From a bacterium (GTDB taxonomy: Bacteria > Actinomycetota > Acidimicrobiia > Spongiisociales > Spongiisociaceae), in contig JAPPFW010000007.1 of NCBI GenBank assembly GCA_028821575.1, positions 32,032 to 96,031 of the forward strand: a stretch of DNA of 64,000 bases. The letters are read 5' to 3'. Below the pieces are notes generated by a model. That model worked only from the letters and a program-made list of their open reading frames with translations. It searched no databases and was not told the origin of the DNA. Every line of letters begins with the position of its first letter. Position 1 is the stretch's first letter. Made by a program: the position numbers and the translations under genes. Below are positions 1 to 7,807 of the stretch, piece after piece.

Positions 1-335
1 CGGCCTCCGGTCGCCTCCTCCCCCTTTCCCAGCAGCACGTGTTCGCCGAGACCCAGACCCTCCGCGACCTCGGAGAGGGCCCGGTTGCTGACTGCAGACG
101 CACGCAACTTGACCAGTTCACCCTCTGGATAGTCCGGAAAGTGGCCAAAGATGAAGTCGGTCACCACCAATTGCAGGATGGTGTCTCCCAGGAACTCGAG
201 GCGCTCGTTGGAAGGCTCCTCCCCGGTCTCCGCAACCCACGAACGGTGGCGGAGCGCCCGGTTCAGAAGTTCGGGGTCGGCGAAGGAGTGGTCGAGGGCC
301 TGCTCCAGGCCGGCGTGAGAACTCGAGTCATTCAC
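1..335 (-). CDS. rnc: Ribonuclease III, N-terminal part (cut by window edge)
   Basis: Double-strand-specific endoribonuclease that processes rRNA precursors and structured RNAs. About 111 N-terminal residues are visible. They carry the RNase III signature NERLEFLGD at residues 43-51, and the helix pattern before and after it fits the family. The C-terminal dsRNA-binding domain lies outside the window. The start is a GTG whose GTGA overlaps the stop of plsX by 4 bases, which implies translational coupling. The neighbours plsX, rpmF and the DUF177 gene are the usual actinobacterial partners of rnc. Recognised directly from the motif; only the far end is unknown. Confidence 0.95.
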   Translation of the reverse strand, partial: MNDSSSHAGLEQALDHSFADPELLNRALRHRSWVAETGEEPSNERLEFLGDTILQLVVTDFIFGHFPDYPEGELVKLRASAVSNRALSEVAEGLGLGEHVLLGKGEEATGG

Positions 336-1306
336 GAACGGACCAGGCCGTGTTCGAGTCGTTCGATCAGGCCCCCTTTGACACCCTCTGTAGCAAGACG
401 GATCGCGTTGAAGATCGCCCGGCGCGAGGATGACCCGTGGCATATGACGACGCTTGCCGACGTACCGACGAGGTGGGCGCCCCCGTACCTGGCCGGGTCG
501 ATGACCTCGCGGATCTCGTTCATCGGGGCGGCAATGTGGGGCAACACCTCCTCTGGGAGGCGCTCGAAAGCCCGGCCGATCAAGCGGGCCACCAGACCGG
601 CGGCGGCCTCGATGGTCTTGAGGGCGACATTGCCGGTGAAGCCGTCCGTCACGAACACGTCGGCGACCTCGCCTATGATGTCACCGCCTTCGAGGTTCCC
701 CACGAAGTTGACCGGTGCTTCCTCGAGCAGTTCGAAAGCCGACCGCTCGACGTCCCTGCCCTTGGCCCGCTCGGCGCCGATGTTGAGCAGACCCACCCGG
801 GGACGTTCGATGCCGTAGACGATCTCTGCCAGCTGGGCGCCCATCACGCCGAACTGGAGGAGGTGCACGGGGCGTACCTCGAGATTGGCGCCCGCATCGA
901 GCAGCAGGACGGGTTTGCCCGGGCGCGGTATGGGAGTGGCGATCGCAGGGCGCAACACCCCCTTTATGCGTCCGATCACGATCGAGGCGGCCGCGATGGC
1001 CGCTCCTGTGGAACCGGCCGACACCAGGGCGTCGGCCCCATGAGAGGCTACGAGCCGCGCCGCGGTGAGTACGGAGGAGTCGGGTTTGTCGCGCACCGCC
1101 TTGGCCGGGTGGTCGTGCATCTCCACGACTTCCGGAGCGTGGACCACCGGCAGATCAGCTCCGATCGCATTCAGATCAGGCTCGACGACCTCCTCGCGGC
1201 CCACGAGCACGACATCGTGGCCCGCCTCTGCCGCCAGGACCGCGCCCGCCACGATCTCGGCGGGCCCCTGGTCGGTTCCCATCACGTCGACTGCTATGCG
1301 AGCCAC
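332..1306 (-). CDS. plsX: Phosphate acyltransferase PlsX
   Basis: Makes acyl-phosphate from acyl-ACP for the PlsY-dependent first step of phospholipid synthesis; a soluble, membrane-associated enzyme. The 324 residues are normal for the family. The N-terminus shows the Rossmann-like start MARIAVDVMGTDQGP, and later blocks such as DAGANLEVRP and TDGFTGNVALKT are typical of PlsX. The start is GTG. It sits between rpmF and rnc on the same strand, as in many bacteria, and its stop overlaps the rnc start by 4 bases. Confidence 0.96.
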   Translation of the reverse strand: MARIAVDVMGTDQGPAEIVAGAVLAAEAGHDVVLVGREEVVEPDLNAIGADLPVVHAPEVVEMHDHPAKAVRDKPDSSVLTAARLVASHGADALVSAGSTGAAIAAASIVIGRIKGVLRPAIATPIPRPGKPVLLLDAGANLEVRPVHLLQFGVMGAQLAEIVYGIERPRVGLLNIGAERAKGRDVERSAFELLEEAPVNFVGNLEGGDIIGEVADVFVTDGFTGNVALKTIEAAAGLVARLIGRAFERLPEEVLPHIAAPMNEIREVIDPARYGGAHLVGTSASVVICHGSSSRRAIFNAIRLATEGVKGGLIERLEHGLVRS

Positions 1307-1387
1307 GGGTCCCCGATCAGGTGTGCGGGATGGGCGCTCCCTCTGAAGCCCCGAGACGGGACGCCCCCCGTTGGCGTGACCCCCCGC

Positions 1388-1579
1388 TCAATCGAACACC
1401 TCCACGACCGTTCGCCCGCGATAGGTACCGCAACCGCCCTTTCCCGTACAGGCCCTGTGGGGTAGCTTCGGCAGACCGCACCGCGGGCAGGTAACGGTCC
1501 GGGTAGGGCGCATCTTCATCGCCTCCGCCTTGCGCCTCCGCGTGCGTGAGCGCGACATCTTCCTCTTTGGTACAGCCAT
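1388..1579 (-). CDS. rpmF: 50S ribosomal protein L32
   Basis: Component of the large ribosomal subunit. It has 63 residues with the diagnostic basic N-terminus MAVPKRKMSRSRTRRR and a four-cysteine zinc motif (CPRCG, then a Cys after HRA and a Cys in GGCG). This is the zinc-binding C+ form rather than the zinc-free paralog. A GGAAGGG ribosome binding site lies just before the ATG. It follows the DUF177 gene by about 20 bases, the standard yceD-rpmF-plsX arrangement. Confidence 0.97.
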   Translation of the reverse strand: MAVPKRKMSRSRTRRRKAEAMKMRPTRTVTCPRCGLPKLPHRACTGKGGCGTYRGRTVVEVFD

Positions 1580-1600
1580 GGCGTATCCCTTCCGGTCACG

Positions 1601-2098
1601 TCAGGTTGAGGGGGGTGCTTCCAACCAGCCTTCCAGAGCGGCGAACGGAGAGCCTCTCGCCACGGAATGCCCCTCGCAGGGATCTACATTCAAGTCGTTT
1701 CCGCACGACGGACAAAGTCCCCGGCAGGACTCCGAGCATAGCGGTACCAGCGGGACTGACAAGCACAATTCGTCGTGAAGCACCGGGGCCAGGTCAATCA
1801 CCCCGTCGGGGCCGATATCCCCGCTGGCTTCCTCACCGTAGGCCTTCATCACCGGAGCGCCAGCCCGGAAGGACACCGGCCGGAGGCAACGGTTGCACCT
1901 GAGCCGCATCGTAGCCCCCACATCGCCGCGGACCAGCACACCCCCGACCATGTCCTCGACGCGCAGGTCCGCGTCGACCGGTCCGCACTCCTCCACCTGG
2001 TCCAATGCGATCTCCATGGAGCCCGAGAGGGAGACCTCTCGACGGGATCCGGGTCGGCCGAGCAGGTCGGAGATGTGGATCAGGAAGGGCCGGTCTAT
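1601..2098 (-). CDS. DUF177/YceD family protein (23S rRNA accumulation protein)
   Basis: Family implicated in 23S rRNA accumulation or large-subunit assembly and almost always encoded next to rpmF. The body carries the family's cysteine pattern: RCNRCLRP near the middle, then CSESCRGLCPSCG near the C-terminus. The first ATG (at 2017) would begin after the conserved N-terminal block. In the same frame the 27 codons upstream encode a convincing family N-terminus including LIHISDLLGRPGS, with no ATG, GTG or TTG in front of it. The most plausible start is therefore a non-canonical ATA at 2098, overlapping the TAG stop of the previous gene, or a CTG at 2083. The gene is certain; the start is not. 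Confidence 0.88.
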   Translation of the reverse strand: MDRPFLIHISDLLGRPGSRREVSLSGSMEIALDQVEECGPVDADLRVEDMVGGVLVRGDVGATMRLRCNRCLRPVSFRAGAPVMKAYGEEASGDIGPDGVIDLAPVLHDELCLSVPLVPLCSESCRGLCPSCGNDLNVDPCEGHSVARGSPFAALEGWLEAPPST

Positions 2099-2604
2099 TG
2101 GCCCACCGACCGGGTCTGGCGGAGTTCGGCCCGCATGGCGCGGATCTGGTCCAGGACCCGGCCCATCAGGGCCTCCAGCCGTTCGAGGCGGTCCTCGGCG
2201 TAGTCCTCGGCCTCCAGCCGGATCCTGTGCGAGTGGTCCTCGGCCCTACGCACGAGGATGTTCGCCTCCTCGGTGGCCTCTGCGATGATGTTGGTGTCGG
2301 ACACCAGTTCGTCGGCCTTCTGCCGGGCTCGCTGTATGAGATCTCGTACCCGCTCGTTGGTCCGGGCCACGAAGGTCTCACGCTCCCTCACCATCCAGCG
2401 GGCAGTCCGCAACTCCTCGGGTAGGCGGTCCTGCAGCATTTCGAGGGTCTGCAGCATCTGCTCCCGGTCGATGATCACCTTGCCCGAAGCGGGTATGGTC
2501 TTCGCCTCGGAGATCGCCATGATCATCTCCGAGACGAGGTTCTGCACCTGCCCGACCGTTGGGAGGGCGACCGTCCCGCCTGCCTCTTCTCGATCACCGT
2601 TCAT
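2095..2604 (-). CDS. sepIVA: SepIVA-like DivIVA-domain coiled-coil protein
   Basis: 169 residues dominated by long charged helices (roughly residues 55-160), with no signal peptide or membrane segment. The position between coaD and the DUF177-rpmF/rnc block is the same as that of mycobacterial SepIVA (Rv2927c), a DivIVA-family septation protein needed for division and polar growth. Assignment rests on synteny plus the coiled-coil character; sequence identity could not be tested. It overlaps the end of coaD by 11 bases, so it is probably co-translated with it. Confidence 0.75.
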   Translation of the reverse strand: MNGDREEAGGTVALPTVGQVQNLVSEMIMAISEAKTIPASGKVIIDREQMLQTLEMLQDRLPEELRTARWMVRERETFVARTNERVRDLIQRARQKADELVSDTNIIAEATEEANILVRRAEDHSHRIRLEAEDYAEDRLERLEALMGRVLDQIRAMRAELRQTRSVGQ

Positions 2605-3076
2605 GCGACCACCGTTCCTTCATCAACCGGCCTACTTCTCCCGGTACCAAGCCGTCCACTGTACCGCCCAGGCTTCCCACTTCCTTGACCAGGGAAGAGG
2701 ATAGGTAGGCGTGCTCGGGACTTGTGGGGATGAACACGGTATCGATTCCCGACAGCCTGTGGTTCATCTGGGCCATCTGCAGTTCGTAGTCGAAGTCAGA
2801 CACGGCCCGCAACCCTTTCACGATCACGCCGACATCCCTCGTTCGGGCGAAGTCCACCAGGAGACCGTCGAAGGAGGCAACCTCTACTCTGGGCTCGTCG
2901 GCGAACAGGTCGTCGAGCATCTCCAACCGCTCCTCGGATGTGAACATGGGCGTCTTGGAGAGGTTGCGGATGACCGCCACGACCACCCGGTCGAAGACCG
3001 AGACGCTCCGGCGGATGACGTCCATATGTCCGTTGGTGGGGGGATCGAAGCTCCCGGGACAGACCGCTGTGGTCAC
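2594..3076 (-). CDS. coaD: Phosphopantetheine adenylyltransferase
   Basis: Transfers AMP from ATP to 4'-phosphopantetheine, the penultimate step of coenzyme A synthesis. It has 160 residues, the family norm. The nucleotidyltransferase motif GSFDPPTNGH is at the N-terminus, and SSSLVKEVGSLGG near residue 130 is the second conserved block. It lies 32 bases after rsmD on the same strand, a widely conserved pair. Confidence 0.97.
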   Translation of the reverse strand: MTTAVCPGSFDPPTNGHMDVIRRSVSVFDRVVVAVIRNLSKTPMFTSEERLEMLDDLFADEPRVEVASFDGLLVDFARTRDVGVIVKGLRAVSDFDYELQMAQMNHRLSGIDTVFIPTSPEHAYLSSSLVKEVGSLGGTVDGLVPGEVGRLMKERWSHER

Positions 3077-3108
3077 CTTCTCTCCCTTGTCCGGCAGTTG
3101 CCCTCAAT

Positions 3109-3672
3109 CTAACCGGTGGTCCACCGATTCCCCACCTCCGGGACACGAAGGTAACGCCAGATCCGGGCCGTCCCGTAGCCGAGCCGGCCGGCAGCCTCGA
3201 GACCCGGCGCTTCCGGCCGTCGCTCCCCGTCGGGCCGGTGGAGAACCGCCGTCCCACCGATCCGCATCAGCGGCACCACCGAGCGCAGGGTGGTTTCGAC
3301 CGAGGCCGCCGAGTGGTGGTAGGGGGGATCGACGAACACCAGGTCGAAACGTCCAGGAGGCCGGGTGAGGAACCGGTCGACATCGACGGCGGCGATCTCC
3401 CCGCCTAACCCCACCGAGTCGACATTGGCCCGCAGAGCCTGCAGCGCCCTGCGGTCGTTCTCGACAAAAACCACCGATGCGGATCCGCGGCTCAACGCTT
3501 CCAGACCCAGCGAGCCCGTGCCGGCGTAGAGATCCAGCACGTCCGCCCCCGGGAGCACCGCGGCGATGGCGGAGAAAATCCCCTCGCGGGCCCGGTCGGT
3601 CATCGGCCGCGTGACGCGGCCCCGAGGTGCCTTGAGCCGCCGGCCCTTCGACACTCCCGAGATCACCCTCAT
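3109..3672 (-). CDS. rsmD: 16S rRNA (guanine(966)-N(2))-methyltransferase RsmD
   Basis: SAM-dependent methyltransferase that modifies G966 of 16S rRNA. The 187 residues begin with MRVISGVSKGRRLKAP, the typical N-terminus. The SAM-binding loop LDLYAGTGSLGLEALSRG and the catalytic DPPY motif are both present. The start codon lies one base after the recG stop, so the recG-rsmD-coaD genes form a tight transcription unit. Confidence 0.96.
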   Translation of the reverse strand: MRVISGVSKGRRLKAPRGRVTRPMTDRAREGIFSAIAAVLPGADVLDLYAGTGSLGLEALSRGSASVVFVENDRRALQALRANVDSVGLGGEIAAVDVDRFLTRPPGRFDLVFVDPPYHHSAASVETTLRSVVPLMRIGGTAVLHRPDGERRPEAPGLEAAGRLGYGTARIWRYLRVPEVGNRWTTG

Positions 3673-3673
3673 G

Positions 3674-5893
3674 TCATGATCTGAACAGCCACTCCACCCG
3701 CTCCCCGAGCAGCACCCTCACCTCTTCCCTGATCTCAGGATGCATATCCAGGCCCGGATCTTCCTCCACCAGGGAGAAAGCCTCTCGGCGGGCCGCGATG
3801 AGCTCCCTGCGGTCCCTGAGGATGTCGGCGATCCGCAGGTCCGAGAACCCCGACTGGCGCGCTCCGAAGACCGTGCCGTGGCCGCGTATCCGGAGGTCCT
3901 CCTCCGCCAGGCGGAAGCCATCCGCGTGCTTGACCATCGCTTCCAGACGCCGGGCGCCGTCCTTTGTGGTGGGATCCGCAAGCAGGATGCACTGCGAGAG
4001 GTCCGGTCCCCTGCCGACGCGGCCGCGCAGTTGGTGCAGTTGGCTCATACCAAAGCGGTCGGCGTCCCTGATGAGCATCACCGTGGCGTTAGGGACGTCG
4101 ATCCCCACCTCGATCACGGTGGTCGCCACCAGTACATCGGTCTCGCCCCTGCGGAAGGAGTCCATCACCGCCTCCTTCCGGGACGGGGGCAACTGGCCGT
4201 GCAGCAGCCCCAGGCTCAGCTCCGGGAACACCTCGCGCAGTCTCCCGTACTCGGCCACCGCGGATGCCGCCTCCACCCGGGCCGAGCCCTCCACCAGGGG
4301 GCAGACCACGAATGCCTGGTGCCCGCTCGCCACCTCTCGCCGGATCGTCTCCTGGGCCTTCTCCAGGCCCGGACCGTCCATCGACCAGGACCGCGTCCTG
4401 ACCGGTTTGCGGCCGGGGGGCATCTCGTCGACCTCCGACACGTCGAGGTCGCCGTACAGCGTCATGGAGAGGGTCCTGGGTATGGGAGTGGCGGTCATGA
4501 TCAGCAGGTCCGGGTCGACCCCCTCGGCCTTGTCCTTGAGCTTGACCCTTTGATGGACGCCGAAACGGTGCTGCTCGTCCACGACGGCCACCCCGAGGCG
4601 GCGGAAGCGTACCCCTTCCTGGATGAGGGCGTGCGTACCGATCAGCACGTCGATGCTGCCGTCGGCGATCCGCTCGAGCAGTTCCTCCCGTCTGGTCGTT
4701 CCTCTGCGGCGAACGTTGACCTCCGCATGGTTGCCCGTTAGGAGCGCCACCAGCAGTCCGGACCCGTTGCTCTGCTCGGCAGGTATGTCGAAGAGTGAGA
4801 CTGACCCCTGAGGGCGGGCTGCCATGCTCGAGTCTGCCAGCAGGCGGCAAACCCCTTCGTAGTGTTGCTCGGCCAGCACCTCGGTTGGGGCCATCACCGC
4901 CGCCTGGTAGCCACCCTGAACTCCGGTGAGCACGGTCGCGACAGCAACCACCGTCTTGCCCGAGCCCACTTCCCCCTGCAGGAGCCGGTGCATCGGGTAC
5001 GGACGGGCGAGATCCTCGCTGATCTCGTCGATGACCCGCTGCTGGGCGCCGGTCAGGCGGAATGGCAGACCGGCGATGAACTTCTCTACGAGGCCGAAGC
5101 CCGCCCCGGTGCGATGGGTGATGCCCACGGAGCCGGCCATCTTGCGCTGCTTGGTCATGGCCAGCGCCACCTCGAGCCGAAAGAACTCGTCGAAGATCAG
5201 CCGGCGCCGGGCGGGACCCACCTCGGCGATGTGCTCGGGGAAGTGGACGGCGTTGACCGCCCGGTCCCGGTCTATGAGTTCGTGGCCCTCCCGGATCGCG
5301 ATGGGTAGCGGATCGGCGATGGGCCGGGAGCGCTTCAGGGCGTTGTGGAGACCGAGTCGTAGGTAGGCGGGCGTCGCGTCTCCTACCGCCCGGTATACCG
5401 GAACCACCCGGCCCACCGCCAGGTTCTCGCGTCCGGTTGCGAGAATGTCCACAGCCGGTGACGTGATCTGCAGGCGACCGCGGTAGCGCTCGATCTTGCC
5501 CGACAGCGCCACCTCCGCGCCGCGGTCCAGGCGCCGGGCCTGGTACTCCTGGTTGAACCAGATGGCCTTCAGGGAGCCCGTGTCGTTGCCGATCAAGGCT
5601 TCGACGATGACGAGGCGGCGCCGGGGCCGCCTGACCGAGACCCGCAGAACCCGACCGATCACGGTGGTCTCCACCCCCTCCTCGACCTCATCGAGCCGCA
5701 TGATCTGAGATCGGTCCACGTAACTTCTGGGGATGTGGAACAGGAGGTCCGTGACCGACTCGATGCCCTTCTCGCAGAGCGACGCGGCCCGCTTGCCGCC
5801 GAGCCACCTGACCCGATCAACCCCGACTCGGTGGAGATAGGCGAGGCTTCTCACTTCCGTTGTGGTCCCGCTGCCCACGGTCGGCCTTTCCAT
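3674..5893 (-). CDS. recG: ATP-dependent DNA helicase RecG
   Basis: Superfamily 2 helicase that remodels stalled replication forks and Holliday junctions. It has 739 residues from the ATG at 5893. An N-terminal wedge/OB-fold domain is followed by helicase motifs GEVGSGKT (Walker A), DEQHRFG (Walker B, DEQH type) and TATPIPRTL, then the C-terminal helicase lobe with QLRGRVGRG. The frame stays open about 15 codons further upstream, but the Met at 5893 gives a normal N-terminus. No strong ribosome binding site is seen. Divergent from the cold-shock-like gene at 5989. Confidence 0.96.
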   Translation of the reverse strand: MERPTVGSGTTTEVRSLAYLHRVGVDRVRWLGGKRAASLCEKGIESVTDLLFHIPRSYVDRSQIMRLDEVEEGVETTVIGRVLRVSVRRPRRRLVIVEALIGNDTGSLKAIWFNQEYQARRLDRGAEVALSGKIERYRGRLQITSPAVDILATGRENLAVGRVVPVYRAVGDATPAYLRLGLHNALKRSRPIADPLPIAIREGHELIDRDRAVNAVHFPEHIAEVGPARRRLIFDEFFRLEVALAMTKQRKMAGSVGITHRTGAGFGLVEKFIAGLPFRLTGAQQRVIDEISEDLARPYPMHRLLQGEVGSGKTVVAVATVLTGVQGGYQAAVMAPTEVLAEQHYEGVCRLLADSSMAARPQGSVSLFDIPAEQSNGSGLLVALLTGNHAEVNVRRRGTTRREELLERIADGSIDVLIGTHALIQEGVRFRRLGVAVVDEQHRFGVHQRVKLKDKAEGVDPDLLIMTATPIPRTLSMTLYGDLDVSEVDEMPPGRKPVRTRSWSMDGPGLEKAQETIRREVASGHQAFVVCPLVEGSARVEAASAVAEYGRLREVFPELSLGLLHGQLPPSRKEAVMDSFRRGETDVLVATTVIEVGIDVPNATVMLIRDADRFGMSQLHQLRGRVGRGPDLSQCILLADPTTKDGARRLEAMVKHADGFRLAEEDLRIRGHGTVFGARQSGFSDLRIADILRDRRELIAARREAFSLVEEDPGLDMHPEIREEVRVLLGERVEWLFRS

Positions 5894-5988
5894 GCAGATC
5901 AGGATACGGCAGGCGGCGCCGGTCGGTTCCGGCGGCAATCGCCGGGCTCGCCGCTGGCAGGATCGGGAGCCGACTACACTGCTAGTCC

Positions 5989-6201
5989 ATGCAAGGGGTG
6001 GTCAAACTCTACGACCCGAACACCGGGGCCGGTGTGGTCGTGCTCGACGTGGACCGGAGCGAGGTGTACCTGCGGGCCGGATCCCTGGCGGGCAGCGTCT
6101 TCCGCCTGCTACGTCAGGGCCAGAGGATCATCTTCGACGTCGAGGAGGACGGCGGCCGCCGTTTCGTGCACACGGTCCGGATGGGATCGGACGGCAGGTG
6201 A
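5989..6201 (+). CDS. Small cold-shock-domain-like (OB-fold) protein
   Basis: 70 residues that read as a divergent cold-shock domain. VVKLYDPNTGAGVVV aligns with the Csp start (GTVKWFN...GFGFI), and the tail RQGQRIIFDVEEDGGRR matches the Csp end (EGQKVEFEVEEG). The aromatic RNA-binding motifs RNP1/RNP2 are degenerate, so nucleic-acid binding is not assured. A candidate -10 box TACACT lies about 8 bases before the ATG with no Shine-Dalgarno sequence, suggesting a leaderless mRNA. Function inferred only from fold similarity. Confidence 0.7.
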   Translation: MQGVVKLYDPNTGAGVVVLDVDRSEVYLRAGSLAGSVFRLLRQGQRIIFDVEEDGGRRFVHTVRMGSDGR

Positions 6202-6265
6202 CGAAGCCCGAGCCTCCGGAGTCGACAACCGTTACAGTTCATCGAGAGAGCCCGAGAGGAGCACC

Positions 6266-6499
6266 GTGGTCGAGGCATACGTGCTCATACAGACCGAAGT
6301 CGGCAAAGCGAAGGTTGTGGCGGACCAGGTCCGCTTGATCGACGGCATCACGTCCGCCGACGACGTGACCGGACCCTACGACGTGATCGTGCGGGCGGAA
6401 GCCGGCGATGTCGATCATCTGGGCCGGCTGGTAGTAGCCAGCATCCAGGCCATCAACGGCATCACCAGGACACTCACCTGTCCCATTGTCCACCTTTGA
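6266..6499 (+). CDS. Stand-alone Lrp/AsnC ligand-binding (RAM) domain protein
   Basis: 77 residues matching the AsnC-type regulatory domain alone, without the helix-turn-helix. The pattern VEAYVLIQTEVGKAK, then VTGPYDVIVRAEAGD and a final GITRTLTCPIV is typical of actinobacterial stand-alone RAM proteins. These oligomerise and bind amino acids; the role of such orphan domains is poorly known. The GTG start is chosen because a GAGAGGAG ribosome binding site lies just upstream. Convergent with ddl, 14 bases apart. Confidence 0.85.
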   Translation: MVEAYVLIQTEVGKAKVVADQVRLIDGITSADDVTGPYDVIVRAEAGDVDHLGRLVVASIQAINGITRTLTCPIVHL

Positions 6500-6513
6500 C
6501 GACGGTCTGCAGA

Positions 6514-7590
6514 TCAGCCGAGCTTGGCGGCGATGGAGGCGGCGCTCTGTAGGGCGACCCCGTCGGAACCCGTAGTGGAGAAGACCCTTGCGCTCGAATT
6601 CTCCATCTCGCTGACCAGGTCCAGCACGATCTGTCGTCGGCTGATCGGCGGATCGACCCACAGGTAGAGCGACAGGCTCCCCGGAATGGTGTTGACCTCG
6701 TTGATCCATAGTTCGCCGTCCCGTTCCAGGAAGTCGAGGCGCGCGATCGACCTGATGCCCGCCAGTTCCGTGACCGTTGTCGCCAGCGACCGGATCCGGC
6801 CCTCGAGGTCGGGGGGAAGCCTGGCCGGAAGTTCCCTTGCCGAGCCTTCGATCCCGCCCCCTGACAGGTACTTCTCCTCGTAGCCGTAGAACTGCTCGCT
6901 CACCGGGGCCTCGATCGCCGACAGTTGGAGTTGCGGGTAGGTGCGGATGGCGAGGTTCAGGTCTCTCCCACCATCCAGATAGGGTTCGATGACCCCACCA
7001 CGATCCATGTGGGGCGACGATCGGAGCAGCGCCAGGGCGGTCCCGTAGTCGTCGACCACCTCGATGCCGATCGAGGAGCCGCCGAAGCGCGGTTTCACTA
7101 TGTAGGGAGGGGGGTAGTCCGGCTCGGCGCCAGCAGTGAGCAGCCGGCGCGGAAGGCCGGGCAACCCGGCTGCCGACACCAGGGCGCCGAAAGCCAGCTT
7201 GTCCATGCAGAGGGCCGATGCAGCGGCGTCGGTGCCCGAGTGGCGGACGCCCACGATGTCCAAGGCTCCCTGGAGGGTTCCGTCCTCGCCCGGGCCCCCG
7301 TGGCAGCAGTTCAGCACGGTGTCGACATCCAGCCTGCGGCGCTTCACCATCCACCCGATGTTGGGCTCCGCGACGAACCGCAACTCGCGCGCCTTGGGCG
7401 GAGGACCTGCGGCGTAGTGGGACGCCTCCCCGGCCGGGTCCACCCTGTACCAGCGCCCCACTTTCGACCAGTAGACGGCCACGGGGTCCCGGCCCGCCTC
7501 TGCCAGCAGGCGAGCGGCCTGGAGCCCGGTGAGCACGCTTATGTCGTGTTCAGGGGAAGGGCCCCCGAACACGACCGCCGGATTGGTCAT
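6514..7590 (-). CDS. ddl: D-alanine--D-alanine ligase
   Basis: ATP-grasp enzyme that makes D-Ala-D-Ala for peptidoglycan. It has 358 residues from the ATG at 7590, which is preceded by GGAGGAA. Conserved blocks include VVFGGPSPEHDIS at the start, HGGPGEDGTLQG, VKPRFGGSSIGIEVV and the C-terminal metal-binding LWINEVNTIPGSL. The next gene upstream on the same strand is a MurF-like ligase, which uses the dipeptide product, although about 200 bases separate them. Confidence 0.95.
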   Translation of the reverse strand: MTNPAVVFGGPSPEHDISVLTGLQAARLLAEAGRDPVAVYWSKVGRWYRVDPAGEASHYAAGPPPKARELRFVAEPNIGWMVKRRRLDVDTVLNCCHGGPGEDGTLQGALDIVGVRHSGTDAAASALCMDKLAFGALVSAAGLPGLPRRLLTAGAEPDYPPPYIVKPRFGGSSIGIEVVDDYGTALALLRSSPHMDRGGVIEPYLDGGRDLNLAIRTYPQLQLSAIEAPVSEQFYGYEEKYLSGGGIEGSARELPARLPPDLEGRIRSLATTVTELAGIRSIARLDFLERDGELWINEVNTIPGSLSLYLWVDPPISRRQIVLDLVSEMENSSARVFSTTGSDGVALQSAASIAAKLG

Positions 7591-7807
7591 GCCGTTCCTC
7601 CACACATGTCGAGTCCGCTGGGTTTGACCGCTCTCGTGCAGAAGGCTAGGCGACCGGCCTCTGTTTCCCGTTGATCTTCGGCTGGTGGCTTGAGGCCGGT
7701 GAACGCCTACACATCTAGCTCGTTCCGCTATAGACCCGTCTCATTCCGAGTACCCACGGGAGTTACCGCCTGACCGCCGACCGACACCGGGGGGCCTGTC
7801 TCCTGCC

